Source of the DNA: Streptomyces sp. NBC_00525
GTDB taxonomy: Bacteria > Actinomycetota > Actinomycetes > Streptomycetales > Streptomycetaceae
DNA length: 64,000 nucleotides
Reading direction: 5' to 3'
Assembly (NCBI RefSeq): GCF_036346595.1
Contig: NZ_CP107834.1
Span: 5,890,001 to 5,954,000, forward strand
Shown here one piece after another: positions 1-9,715 of the stretch (position 1 is the first letter of the stretch; every line of letters starts with the position of its first letter). Under the pieces are notes generated by a model, which was given only the letters and a program-made list of their open reading frames with translations, had not been told where the DNA came from and ran no database searches. The position numbers and the translations under genes are program-made.

Positions 1-105
1 TCTCATATCTGCGCCGAGCGCTGTGACGGCGAGAGGGCCGGCGGTTCCCTTCCTCTCCCGCATCGATCCGGTACGAGCGCCCCTTCTTACGTGAGAGAAG
101 ACTCC

Positions 106-1617
106 ATGAAGCGAATCTGGAGAGCCACGGTTGTCGCGGTCGCCGCGATGGCGATGGCCGCGTGCACCAACACAACCACCTCCGGCAGCGGTACCGCGGA
201 CGAGGACATCAAAATAGGCACCCTCCTCGACGTCACCTCCTGGGACCCCGCCCAGGCCGACATCGGGTTCGACGGCCCCTACCTCTCGGCCCTCTACGAC
301 CCGCTGATCTCCCTCGACAAGGACTCCAAGCCGGTCCCCGGCCTGGCCAAGGAGTGGAAGTACTCCGCGGACTTCCTGACCCTCACCATGGACCTGCGCA
401 CCGGGGTCGAGTTCAGCGACGGCCAGGCGTTCGACGCCGACGCCGCCGTACAGAACCTCGAACACCTCAAGGCGGGCGTCCGCTCCGGCTCCACCTACGA
501 CAACGTCACCGACATCAAGAAGGTGGACGCGGACACCATCGCCCTCCACCTGAAGAAGAAGGACGACGCCCTCCTCTACTACATGGGCATCGGCCGCAGC
601 TGGATGGCCTCGCCCGCCGCGATCAAGGCGGACACCCTCGCCAACCAGCCGGTCGGCTCCGGCCCCTACACCTACGAGAAGGGCAAGTCGACCCCCGGCT
701 CGGACTACGTCTTCGCCAAGAAGTCCGGACACTGGGACGACAAGACCTACCCCTTCTCCACCGTGCACATCCAGCCCATCGCCGACCCGACCGCCAGCTT
801 CAACGCCATGCTCTCCGGCCAGCTGGACATCGCCTACGCCAACGCCGCGGACATCCCGCGCGCCAAGGACAACGGCTGGAACGTCGCCTCCGACGTCGCC
901 ACCTGGGTCGGCCTCCAGTACACCGACCGGACCGGCAAGCAGCTCAAGCCGCTGGGCGACGTCCGGGTGCGCCGCGCCATCAGCCACGCCTTCGACGGCG
1001 CCGCCATGCTCAAGTCCGTCGGCCAGAACGCCGGCGTCGCCACCAACCAGGTCTTCCCGGCCGGCCGCCCCGTCTACGACGAGACGCTGAACTCCCGGTA
1101 CGCCTTCGACCTGGACAAGGCCAAGAAGCTCATGGCCGAAGCCGGCTACCCCGACGGCTTCAAGGTCACCATGCCGATGTCGTCGATCTTCCAGCCGTGG
1201 CAGCCCTCGGTCCAGCAGACCCTGGGCAAGATCGGGATCAAGGTGACCTGGAAGAACCTGTCACCCGCCGACTACCAGAAGAACGCCGCCACCTTCCCCA
1301 TGTTCGTGGCGGTCCTGGCCCTGGACTCCAACCCGGCGGCCTCGGTCGACGGCCGGATCACCTCCCAGCAGTGGTTCAACCCGAACCCCTCCACCGATGA
1401 CTTCCCCAAGGTCAAGGAGCTGGTCGGCAAGATCGAGGCGGCCACCGGCGACGCCCAGGTGCCCCTCATCCAGCAGCTCAACAAGGAAATCACCGAACAG
1501 GCCTGGCAGGACGTCTGGTACCAGGCGAACAACACCTACTTCAGCGTCAAGGGCATCACCGTCACCCCGATCACCGGAATGATGTTCCCGACCCTGCGGT
1601 TCGTCCAGCGCGGCTAG
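106..1617 (+). CDS. ABC transporter substrate-binding lipoprotein, family 5
   Basis: Extracytoplasmic solute receptor of a peptide/nickel-type (SBP_bac_5) importer, 503 aa. The N-terminus has a basic start, a short hydrophobic stretch and a lipobox ending MAMAAC, so Cys20 is the predicted lipidated residue. The body shows family landmarks: an early LYDPLI stretch, DVRVRRAISHAFD (the region that follows the first lobe) and a C-terminal ITPITGMMFP strand. An in-frame GTG at 91 exists, but ATG 106 is chosen because GAGAGAAG (92-99) is placed as its ribosome site and because it starts directly with the MKR signal. It heads a transporter operon with the permease and ATPase genes downstream. The ligand cannot be read from sequence; downstream amine-catabolic genes make an amine or gamma-glutamyl compound or small peptide plausible (inference). 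Confidence 0.93.
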   Translation: MKRIWRATVVAVAAMAMAACTNTTTSGSGTADEDIKIGTLLDVTSWDPAQADIGFDGPYLSALYDPLISLDKDSKPVPGLAKEWKYSADFLTLTMDLRTGVEFSDGQAFDADAAVQNLEHLKAGVRSGSTYDNVTDIKKVDADTIALHLKKKDDALLYYMGIGRSWMASPAAIKADTLANQPVGSGPYTYEKGKSTPGSDYVFAKKSGHWDDKTYPFSTVHIQPIADPTASFNAMLSGQLDIAYANAADIPRAKDNGWNVASDVATWVGLQYTDRTGKQLKPLGDVRVRRAISHAFDGAAMLKSVGQNAGVATNQVFPAGRPVYDETLNSRYAFDLDKAKKLMAEAGYPDGFKVTMPMSSIFQPWQPSVQQTLGKIGIKVTWKNLSPADYQKNAATFPMFVAVLALDSNPAASVDGRITSQQWFNPNPSTDDFPKVKELVGKIEAATGDAQVPLIQQLNKEITEQAWQDVWYQANNTYFSVKGITVTPITGMMFPTLRFVQRG

Positions 1618-1627
1618 TACCCGTACA

Positions 1628-1660
1628 GGCGGGGCCGCCCGGTCGCCGGGCGGCCCCGCC
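1628..1660 (+). terminator. Strong GC hairpin between receptor and permease genes
   Basis: A perfect 15-bp inverted repeat (1628-1642 and 1646-1660) with a 3-nt loop lies 10 nt after the receptor stop and 16 nt before the permease start. There is no T-tract. Such hairpins after the binding-protein gene commonly protect the receptor mRNA or attenuate readthrough, giving more receptor than membrane components. That role is inferred here. Confidence 0.65.
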
Positions 1661-1676
1661 GTCAGAGGGGCCCAAC

Positions 1677-2618
1677 ATGATCAGATTCACGATACGGCGA
1701 CTGCTCTCGGGACTCGTCCTCCTGCTCGTCGTCACCTCCGCCACCTTCTTCCTGGCACACCTGGCCATCGGCGACCCCACCGCCGGCCTGCTCGGAAACA
1801 ACGCCACACCGGTACAGCGGGCGGCACTGCACGAGAAGCTCGGCCTGGACCGCCCGATCATCACCCAGTACTGGGACTGGTTCTCGCACGCCATCCGCGG
1901 CGACTTCGGCACGTCCTGGCGCAACTTCCAGCCCGTCTCGGACCAGATCGCCCTGCGCGTACCGGTCACCCTCTCGGTCGTGCTGGCCGCCACCCTCCTC
2001 GCCGCCGTGCTGGGACTGGTCGTCGGCGTCGCGACCGGGCTGCGCCCCGGCGGCCTCCTCGCCCGCGTCCTCAAGGTCGCCTCCGTCGTCCTCTTCGCCC
2101 TGCCCGGCTTCTGGGTCAGCCTCGTCCTCGTCATGACGTTCGCCGTGCGGCTCAAATGGTTCCCGGCGGTGGGCTACGTACCCTTCGGCCAGTCCCCGTC
2201 GGCCTGGCTCAGCTCCATCACCCTGCCGTCCGTCGCCCTGGCACTCGCCGCGATCGTCATGATCGCCGAACAGCTCAGCAACGGCTTCCTCGAAGTCAAC
2301 AAGCAGGACTTCGTCCGCACCCTCAAGGCCCGCGGCCTGTCCTCCCGCCGCGTCACCCTGCACGTCCTGCGCAACGCCTCGCCCGCCGCGCTCACCGTCC
2401 TCGCGGTGATGTTCGTCGGACTGCTCGGCGGCGCCATCGTCGTCGAGATCATCTTCAACCTGCCGGGCATCGGAAGCCTCACCCAGTCCGCCTCCCAGAT
2501 CGGCGACATCCCCATCCTCCTCGGCCTCACCGCCGTCACCGTCGTCTTCGTCGTCCTCATCAACTTCCTGCTCGACCTCGTGCTCGGGTGGATCAACCCG
2601 AAGGTGCGCGAGATATGA
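1677..2618 (+). CDS. ABC transporter permease, DppB type
   Basis: Inner-membrane permease of 313 aa. It has about six hydrophobic segments, beginning with an N-terminal span (residues ~9-30), and a large extracytoplasmic loop containing the LGLDRPIITQYWDW stretch typical of DppB/OppB. The cytoplasmic EAA-type loop that contacts the ATPase is visible as DFVRTLKARGLSSRRV. The last codons overlap the next gene (ATGA at 2615-2618), indicating translational coupling. It pairs with the DppC-like half of the following fusion protein to form the pore. Confidence 0.93.
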   Translation: MIRFTIRRLLSGLVLLLVVTSATFFLAHLAIGDPTAGLLGNNATPVQRAALHEKLGLDRPIITQYWDWFSHAIRGDFGTSWRNFQPVSDQIALRVPVTLSVVLAATLLAAVLGLVVGVATGLRPGGLLARVLKVASVVLFALPGFWVSLVLVMTFAVRLKWFPAVGYVPFGQSPSAWLSSITLPSVALALAAIVMIAEQLSNGFLEVNKQDFVRTLKARGLSSRRVTLHVLRNASPAALTVLAVMFVGLLGGAIVVEIIFNLPGIGSLTQSASQIGDIPILLGLTAVTVVFVVLINFLLDLVLGWINPKVREI

Positions 2619-4410
2619 CCGAAGCCGCACTGCCCGCAACGGACGCGGCGGCCGTCCGGGCCGACCAGCGACTGTGGGCGCGCTATCTGCGCCGCCCGCT
2701 CGGCGTCACCGCCCTGGCGGTGTTCCTCCTCGTCGTCCTCGTCGGACTCCTCGCCCCGCTGCTCGCCCCGCACGATCCCAACCTCGTCGACTACAACCTC
2801 ACCCAGGCATCGCCCGGCGCCGACCACTGGATGGGCGGCGACTCGGCCGGCCGCGACATCTTCAGCCGGCTGCTGTACGGCGCCCGGACCACCGTCTACG
2901 GCGCGGCCGTCGCCTGCCTCGTGGGCGTCGGACTCGGCGTCCCCACCGGCGTCGCGGCCGGATACTTCGGCGGCCTCACCGATCGGATCAGCTCCTGGAT
3001 CAGCGACGGCCTTCAGTCCGTCCCCGGCATGATCGTCCTGCTCATCGTCGCCGCCGGCACCGGCGCCGACTTCACGGTGCTGATGGTCACCGTGGGCGCC
3101 TTCATGGCCCCCGGCTACTACCGCATCTCCCGCTCCAAGGCGCTCGCCGTCCGCCGGGAGCCCTACGTCGACGCCGCCCGCGTCGCCGGACTCACCCACG
3201 GCCGGATTCTCCGGGCCCACATGCTCCGCGCCGTCCGCGCCCCCGTCATCATCCAGTCGGCGCTCACCGCCGGCGTCGCCATGGGCATGCAGACCGGCCT
3301 CCAGTTCCTCGGCGTCGGCACCGCGTCCACGCCCGACTGGGGCCAGATGATGAACGACGGTTTCCGCACCATGGGAACCCACCCGCTCATCCTGCTGTGG
3401 CCCTCCGTCGCCCTCGGCGTGACCATCGCGGCCCTCGCGTTCATGGGCTCCACCCTCGCCGACCTGGTCAGCGTGCGCACCACCCCCGCGCCCCGCAGCC
3501 GCCGGGACAAAGCGGCCGACCGGCGCACCGAGGCCACCACCCCCGCCAGCGGCGAGCTGACCCACCCCGTGGAGGTGAGCGCGCTGCGCATCGAGAACCT
3601 CCGCGTCGGCTACCGCACCCCGCAGGGCGACAAGCAGGTCGTCCGGGGCGTCAGCCTGGACGTCGCCCCCGGCGAGGTCCTCGGCATCGTCGGCGAGTCC
3701 GGCTCCGGCAAGTCCCAGACCATGTTCTCCGCGCTCGACCTGCTGCCCGACGAAGGCAGCGCCGCCGCGGACGGCATCTGGATCGGCGGCGAATCCGTGG
3801 CCGGCCTGCCGCGCGCCCGGCGCCACGCCCTGCTGGGCACCCGCATCGGCTACGTCCCCCAGGAGCCGATGAGCAACCTGGACCCCTGCTACACCATCGG
3901 CCACCAGCTCACCGAGCCGCTGCGCGCGGTGCACGGACTGACCAAGGCCAAGGCCCGCGAACGCGCGCGCGAGGTACTGGTACGCGTCGGCATCACCGAC
4001 CCCGAGCGCGTCATGGCCTCCTACCCGCACCAGGTCTCCGGCGGCATGGCGCAGCGCGTCCTGATCGCCGGCGCCGTCGCCGGCAAACCGGACCTGCTGG
4101 TCGCCGACGAGCCGACCACCGCGCTGGACGTCACGGTCCAGGCCGAAGTCCTCGAACTGCTGCGGGAACTCCAGCAGGAGTACGGGATGGCACTCGTCAT
4201 CGTCACCCACAACTTCGGCGTGGTCGCCGACATCTGCGACCGGGTCGCGGTCATGAAGGACGGCCGGATCATCGAGTCCGGCACCGTCGAACGGATCTTC
4301 GCCGAACCCGGCGACCCCTACACCGCGGAACTCATCCGCGCCTCGCAGGACGACACCGAGAGCCGCGACGACCTCGACGTGGCCTGGCACGGGGCCCGGA
4401 AGGTGACCGC

Positions 4411-4414
<4 letters not shown>
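2615..4414 (+). CDS. Fused DppC-type permease and DppD-type ATPase
   Basis: Single polypeptide of 599 aa joining an inner-membrane permease (residues ~1-300) to an ATP-binding domain (~315-599). The permease half has the N-terminal span, the [16 protein letters not shown] motif of DppC proteins and an EAA loop ([12 protein letters not shown]). The ATPase half has Walker A GESGSGKS near residue 360, the signature VSGGMAQR, Walker [13 protein letters not shown] and a switch His. A Pro/Arg-rich linker (~290-315) joins them. It starts at ATG 2615, overlapping the upstream stop, and itself overlaps the next ATPase gene by ATGA. Such fusions are known in actinobacterial Dpp/Opp systems; they force 1:1 stoichiometry of pore subunit and motor. 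Confidence 0.92.
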
Positions 4415-5313
<899 letters not shown>

Positions 5314-5321
5314 GGAAGACC

Positions 5322-5912
5322 ATGCCTAAAATCATTGACCACGATCAGCGCCGCCGGGAGATTGTCGCGGTCGCGAAGAAGCTCATCATCCAGGGCGGTT
5401 TCGAGGCCGCGACCATGCGCAGCATCGTCGCCGAGGCCGGCTTCGCCAACGGTGCGCTGAAGCGCTACTTCCCCAGCAAGGACAGCATAGTGGCCGCCAC
5501 GTTCCAGAGCGTGCTGGCGGAGATGAGCGAGCAGATCGGCCCCAGCGAGCCGGCCCCCGACCCGCGCGAGGCGCTGCGCCACGACGTCGAGGCGACGCTG
5601 CCGCTGGACCAGTACCGCATCGACTCCGCCCGCGTGCTGCTCGCGCTGTGGGAGCACTCGGTGGCCAACGAGGAACTGGCGTCGCTCTACCGCGAACACC
5701 TCCACGTCTGGCGCCGCCGGCTCGCCGAGCGCATCGCCGCCGCGCGCGGCCGGGGCGAGACCCCGGACACGCCCGCGGTCTCCGAGCTGGCGGGGGAGGT
5801 GATCGGCGTCTCCATCGGCGCCAACGTCACCTCGCTGATGTTCCCCGACGGCGCGCTGATCCCCGAATACCGCGCCTACGTCGACCGGTTGATGCGCAAC
5901 CTCGACAACTGA
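5322..5912 (+). CDS. TetR/AcrR family transcriptional regulator
   Basis: DNA-binding repressor of 196 aa. The N-terminal helix-turn-helix is clear (RREIVAVAKKLIIQGGFEAATMRSIVAEAGFANGALKRYF shows the usual spacing, residues ~10-50). The C-terminal ligand domain is diverse, as usual. It begins 8 nt after the ATPase stop, with AGGGAAG as ribosome site, so it is probably cotranscribed with the importer. The likely targets are the importer operon and the aldehyde dehydrogenase downstream (inference from position). Confidence 0.88.
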   Translation: MPKIIDHDQRRREIVAVAKKLIIQGGFEAATMRSIVAEAGFANGALKRYFPSKDSIVAATFQSVLAEMSEQIGPSEPAPDPREALRHDVEATLPLDQYRIDSARVLLALWEHSVANEELASLYREHLHVWRRRLAERIAAARGRGETPDTPAVSELAGEVIGVSIGANVTSLMFPDGALIPEYRAYVDRLMRNLDN

Positions 5913-5976
5913 TCCGCCTCCGGCGGACCACCGGGCCCGCTCCGGGCCCCCGACGAAGACCTGACGAAGGACCGCC

Positions 5977-7425
5977 ATGCATGTGCGAGGCAGGCTGTTC
6001 ATCGGTGGCGAGTGGACCGCCGCCGGTGACGGAACGGAGTTCACCACCCGCGACCCCGCCACCGGGGAGGTCCTGGGCACCTGCGCCCAGGCCGGACCGG
6101 CCGAGACCGACGCCGCCGTCGACGCGGCCCGGCGGGCCCTGGCCGACCAGGCCTGGGCCGCGCTGTCCGCCGCCGAGCGGGCCCGGCTGCTGTGGCGGGT
6201 CGCCGATCTGATCGAACGGGACGCGGACCGGCTCGCCGAACTGGAGACCCGCGACCAGGGCCAGCCCCTGGACGTGGCCCGGTCGGTGAGTGTCGCCGGG
6301 GCCGCGGAGCACTTCCGCTACTACGCGGGGTGGGTGACGAAGATCGAGGGCGCGGTCAGCCCGGTCTCCTTCCCCGACACCCTGCACTTCACCCGCCGCG
6401 AACCGGTCGGTGTGTGCGCGCTCATCACCCCCTGGAACTTCCCGCTGATGATCGCGGCCTGGAAGCTGGCGCCCGCGCTGGCCTGCGGCAACACCGTGAT
6501 CGTCAAACCGGCCGAGCAGACCCCGCTCACCACTGTGCACCTGGTGCGGCTGTGTGAGGAGGCCGGCTTCCCGCCGGGCGTCGTCAACCTCCTCACCGGC
6601 GGCCCGGCGACCGGCCGGGCGCTGGTCGAGCACCCCGGCGTGGACAAGGTCTCGTTCACCGGCTCCACCGAAGTGGGCCAGGAGATCGTCCGGGCCTCCG
6701 CGAACGACCTCAAGCGGGTCACCCTGGAACTCGGCGGCAAGGCACCCAGCATCGTCGCCCGCGACGCCGACATCGACGCCGCCGTCCGGGGCAATGTGCA
6801 GGGCGCCCTCCTCAACAGCGGCCAGGTCTGCGCCGCGTACTCCCGTTTCTACGTGGACGCGCGCCGGGCCGACGAGTTCACCGAGAAGCTGGCGGCGGCC
6901 GTCGCCGCCCTGCGCCTCGGCCCCGGCCTGTCCCCGGACACCCAGCTCGGCCCCCTGGTCAGCGACGAGCACCTGAACCGGGTGGACGGCCTGGTCTGCG
7001 AGGGCGTCGCCGAGGGAGCCGAAGTCGTCACCGGGGGAGCGCGGGCCGACGGACCGCTGTCGGCCGGGAACTTCTACCGGCCCACCGTGTTCACCGGGGT
7101 GCGCGACGAGATGGCGATCGCCCGGCAGGAGGTCTTCGGCCCCGTGCTGCCGGTGCTCACCTACGAGGACGAGGACGACCTCGCCGCGCGGGCCAACGAC
7201 ACCCGCTACGGTCTGGCCGCCGCCGTCTGGACGCGCGACCTGAAGACCGCGCACCGGCTGGCGGCCGGGGTCCGGGCCGGCGCGGTGTTCGTGAACATGC
7301 CGGCGATCCCCGACCCCGCGGCGCCCTGGGGCGGGTTCGGGGCGAGCGGCTGGGGCCGCGAGATGGGCGCGCACGCCCTGGACGTGTTCACCGAGACCAA
7401 GGGGGTGTGGATTCACCATGGCTGA
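5977..7425 (+). CDS. NAD(P)-dependent aldehyde dehydrogenase
   Basis: Oxidizes an aldehyde to its acid with NAD(P)+, cytoplasmic, 482 aa, full family length. Visible motifs are ITPWNFPL (cofactor-domain strand), FTGSTEVGQ, the general-base region LELGGKAP, the nucleophile Cys in GQVCAAYSR, and EVFGPVLPV near the C-terminus. The catalytic-site neighbourhood CAAY differs from the CxA/T context of many family members, so substrate cannot be assigned. It lies 64 nt after the TetR gene and overlaps the reading frame start region of the next small gene. Given the gamma-glutamyl-amine ligase nearby, oxidation of an amine-derived aldehyde is a reasonable guess. Confidence 0.9.
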   Translation: MHVRGRLFIGGEWTAAGDGTEFTTRDPATGEVLGTCAQAGPAETDAAVDAARRALADQAWAALSAAERARLLWRVADLIERDADRLAELETRDQGQPLDVARSVSVAGAAEHFRYYAGWVTKIEGAVSPVSFPDTLHFTRREPVGVCALITPWNFPLMIAAWKLAPALACGNTVIVKPAEQTPLTTVHLVRLCEEAGFPPGVVNLLTGGPATGRALVEHPGVDKVSFTGSTEVGQEIVRASANDLKRVTLELGGKAPSIVARDADIDAAVRGNVQGALLNSGQVCAAYSRFYVDARRADEFTEKLAAAVAALRLGPGLSPDTQLGPLVSDEHLNRVDGLVCEGVAEGAEVVTGGARADGPLSAGNFYRPTVFTGVRDEMAIARQEVFGPVLPVLTYEDEDDLAARANDTRYGLAAAVWTRDLKTAHRLAAGVRAGAVFVNMPAIPDPAAPWGGFGASGWGREMGAHALDVFTETKGVWIHHG

Positions 7426-7444
7426 CCCGCGCGAGGAGACCGCG

Positions 7445-7828
7445 ATGACCGACCGTACCGAGGCGCACGACGCCGTCGAGGCCGCCGTGGAGGCGTACGT
7501 GGCCGCGGTGAGCGCCGCCGACCCGGCGGCCGTCCGGGATGCCTTCCGGCCGGACGCGTACATGTGGGGCCATCTGGGCCCGGATCTGGTGTCGGCCCCG
7601 ATCGAGGCGTTCTGCGAGGTGGTCGCCGCCGACACCGACCCCGCCGCGTGGACGTCCGGCTACACGTACACCGTCCGCTCCGTCGAGGTGAGCGGCGAGG
7701 TGGCCGTGGCCGTGCTGGAGGAGTACGGCTACCAGGGCCACGACTTCACCAACCACTTCTCGCTCGTGCGCGAGGACGGGCGGTGGCGGATCGCCGGCAA
7801 GACCTTCTTCCGCCACGACCCGAGCTGA
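7445..7828 (+). CDS. NTF2-like / SnoaL-fold protein
   Basis: Small protein of 127 aa with an NTF2-like cone-fold pattern: an N-terminal helix (VEAAVEAYVAAVSAADPAAVRDAF), then an aromatic strand (AYMWGHLG) and C-terminal paired strands ending WRIAGKTFFRH. An in-frame ATG at 7418 overlaps the previous gene, but ATG 7445 has GAGGAG eight bases upstream and removes a non-conserved leader, so it is preferred. Family members act as small enzymes, isomerases or ligand-binding subunits; no catalytic set is recognised. It is the last gene before a strong terminator. Confidence 0.75.
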   Translation: MTDRTEAHDAVEAAVEAYVAAVSAADPAAVRDAFRPDAYMWGHLGPDLVSAPIEAFCEVVAADTDPAAWTSGYTYTVRSVEVSGEVAVAVLEEYGYQGHDFTNHFSLVREDGRWRIAGKTFFRHDPS

Positions 7829-7840
7829 CCCGATCCGCGT

Positions 7841-7881
7841 ACGAAGGCGCCCCACCGGCCGGTCCGGTGGGGCGCCTTCGT
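7841..7881. terminator. Bidirectional terminator between convergent genes
   Basis: Perfect 18-bp inverted repeat (7841-7858 and 7864-7881) with a 5-nt loop, placed between the convergent NTF2-like gene and the glutamine-synthetase-like gene. Its symmetry and position fit termination in both directions. There is no long T-tract, as is usual in this G+C range. Confidence 0.85.
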
Positions 7882-7903
7882 GGGTTGCACGGCCGGTCAC
7901 GGC

Positions 7904-9322
7904 TCAGAGGTGGTAGCCGTACTCCGTGAACTCCCAGTCCGTGACGTGCCGCTGGAAGCGCGCCACCTCGTCCCGCTTGTACGTGAGGTAGGCGGCGGTG
8001 AAGTCCTTGCCGAGCAGCCCGGTCAGCTCGGTGTCCGCCTCCAGCGCGTCCAGCGCGGCGGGCAGGGACATCGGCAGCACGGCGGACCTGCTGGTGTCGT
8101 AGCCGTAGCCCTCCAGCGGGGCCGGCGGCTCCTGGCCGGCCCGGATGCCCAGCAGCGCCGCCGCGAGCGTCCCGGCGATCAGCAGGTACGGGTTGGCGCC
8201 CGCGTCGCCGAGCCGCAGCTCGAAGCGGGCCCCGGAGCCGCGCTCGGGCGGGACGCGGACCATGGCGCTGCGGTTGTCCAGCCCCCAGTCGACCAGCCAG
8301 GGCGCGATGGTGTCGGGCCCGAAGCGTTTGTAGGAGTTGACGGTCGGGTTGGCCAGCGCCGCGAGCGCGGGCGCGTGGGCGAGGACCCCGGCGATCGCGT
8401 GGCGCGCGGTGGCGGACAGGCCGTACGGGGCGGCGGGGTCGTCGAAGGCGTTGGCCTCCCGGCCGTTCCGGCCGCGCTGGTCGTCCCGTACGCCCTCGTC
8501 GTCCTGACCACCCTCGTCGTCCCGGTCGTCGAGCGCGGAGAGGTGCAGGTGGAAGCCCGAACCGCCGGCGTCGTTGAAGGGCTTGGCCATGAAGGTCGCC
8601 AACCGGCCCTCGGCGCGGGCCAGTTCCTTGACCGCGGCCTTGAAGCGGAAGGCCCGGTCGGCGGCCTTGAGCGCCTCGCCGTGGGTCAGGTTGATCTCGA
8701 ACTGGCCCCCGTCGTACTCGTGGTTGCCGCTGGTCACACCGATGTTCAGGTCGCGCAGCAGGCGCAGGGTGCGCAGCAGGTGGTTGTCCGGGTCGGCGCG
8801 CAGCCCGGCGGTGTAGACGACGCCCTGTGCGTCGCTGGTGCGGCGCCAGCCCCCGGACCGGTCGGGCGCCGGTTCGCACAGGAAGTACTCCAGCTCCGGG
8901 CCGACCACCGGCCGCAGCCCCTGCGCGGCCCAGTGGCCGAGCACGGCGCGCAGCAGGTCGCGGGGCGACTCCGGCGCGGGCCGGCCGGTGGCCGGGTCGG
9001 TGACGTCGCCGAGACAGGTGGCGACCCCGGGCTCCCACGGCAGCACCGTGAGGGTGTCCAGATCGGGGGTCACGCTGATGTCGGGCAGCCCGGCGTCCAG
9101 GCCCCCGGCGACGGCGACCGTGTCGCCCTGGGGGCTGGTGTGGTACACGGCGCGGCAGAACGCCAGCCCGTGCGCACAGGCGGCCGGGAGGTGGTCCAGC
9201 AGGACGTCCCTGGCCCGCTCGGTGCCGATGAGGTCGGGGTAGGTCACCCGGACCACATCGACTCCCTCGGCGGCGAGCCGCTCCATGTGGTGGCGGACGG
9301 GATCGGTGTCGGATGCGCTCAC
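7904..9322 (-). CDS. Glutamine synthetase family gamma-glutamyl-amine ligase
   Basis: ATP-dependent ligase of the glutamine synthetase fold, 472 aa. Family motifs are GPELEYFL (metal-binding Glu pair), NHEYDGGQFEIN, the ammonia/amine-site GSGFHLHLS, FGPDTIAPW and the C-terminal RLGDAGANPYLLIAG. The sequence is closer in style to gamma-glutamylputrescine or gamma-glutamylpolyamine synthetases (PuuA/GlnA3-like) than to housekeeping GlnA. GTG 9322 is chosen because AGGAG lies just upstream; a longer frame to 9382 adds only a Pro-rich leader. With the PuuC-like and PuuD-like genes at 14.6-16.9 kb it would supply the first step of a gamma-glutamylated amine route. The loop at ~residues 270-290 carries an Asp/Gly-rich insertion (DDRDDEGGQDDEG) not typical of the family. 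Confidence 0.85.
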   Translation of the reverse strand: MSASDTDPVRHHMERLAAEGVDVVRVTYPDLIGTERARDVLLDHLPAACAHGLAFCRAVYHTSPQGDTVAVAGGLDAGLPDISVTPDLDTLTVLPWEPGVATCLGDVTDPATGRPAPESPRDLLRAVLGHWAAQGLRPVVGPELEYFLCEPAPDRSGGWRRTSDAQGVVYTAGLRADPDNHLLRTLRLLRDLNIGVTSGNHEYDGGQFEINLTHGEALKAADRAFRFKAAVKELARAEGRLATFMAKPFNDAGGSGFHLHLSALDDRDDEGGQDDEGVRDDQRGRNGREANAFDDPAAPYGLSATARHAIAGVLAHAPALAALANPTVNSYKRFGPDTIAPWLVDWGLDNRSAMVRVPPERGSGARFELRLGDAGANPYLLIAGTLAAALLGIRAGQEPPAPLEGYGYDTSRSAVLPMSLPAALDALEADTELTGLLGKDFTAAYLTYKRDEVARFQRHVTDWEFTEYGYHL

Positions 9323-9539
9323 CGGTGACTCCTCTGGGGAAGGGGGGCGCCTCCCAGGCACGGCGCACGGGGTGCGGGGCACTGGGGGAGAAGGGGGAGA
9401 GAAGGGGAGGGCCAGGGCCTGTCCGGCGGATCAGGGCCCGGCGGCCGCCTCGCACCGCTGAACAGCGGGAGGCCGCGCCTTTGTTCGCAGCCACACCCTA
9501 GGGACGCCCGGTGCGCTCCCGCAAGGGTTCGGCCCCAGG

Positions 9540-9590
9540 GAATTATCCATCCGGATAGGTATTGCAAAACCGTATACGACTTCCTATCTT
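9540..9590. promoter_or_regulatory. Back-to-back divergent promoters with operator-like dyad
   Basis: In the 393-bp gap between the ligase gene and the decarboxylase-like gene, TTGCAA (9562-9567) is its own reverse complement and can serve as -35 both ways. Rightward it is followed after 17 nt by TATCTT (9585-9590). Leftward it is followed after 16 nt by TAATTC (read 9545 to 9540). The palindrome CGTATACG (9571-9578) lies inside the rightward spacer and resembles GTATAC-type cores bound by FCD-class GntR regulators. An outer dyad GATAGG (9554-9559)/CCTATC (9583-9588) encloses it. The rest of the gap shows no gene. Confidence 0.55.
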
Positions 9591-9715
9591 GTTTGGCATC
9601 GAGCGAGTCGCGGAACCGCCTCCCCCGTCCGGACCGCCGGACCGGACCCCGCCCCGGCACGCCTCCGGTGCCGCCCCGTCCGGCCCGGCCGCCCTCACCG
9701 CAGAAGGAAGCCGAA

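Noticed and set aside
2174..4390. Long antisense ORFs over the ABC transporter genes, and similar ones at 13.9-16.1 kb and 38.8-41.1 kb
   Set aside because: High-G+C shadow frames with Gly/Ala/Asp-rich composition and no family motifs, opposite genes with clear motifs.
7746..9494. 582-codon minus-strand ORF over the glutamine-synthetase-like gene
   Set aside because: Arg/Pro-rich frame shadow; the true gene is in a different frame with all family motifs.
9571..9578. Confident GntR operator call at CGTATACG
   Set aside because: Only an 8-bp palindrome and no GntR gene in the neighbourhood; kept only as part of the promoter description.
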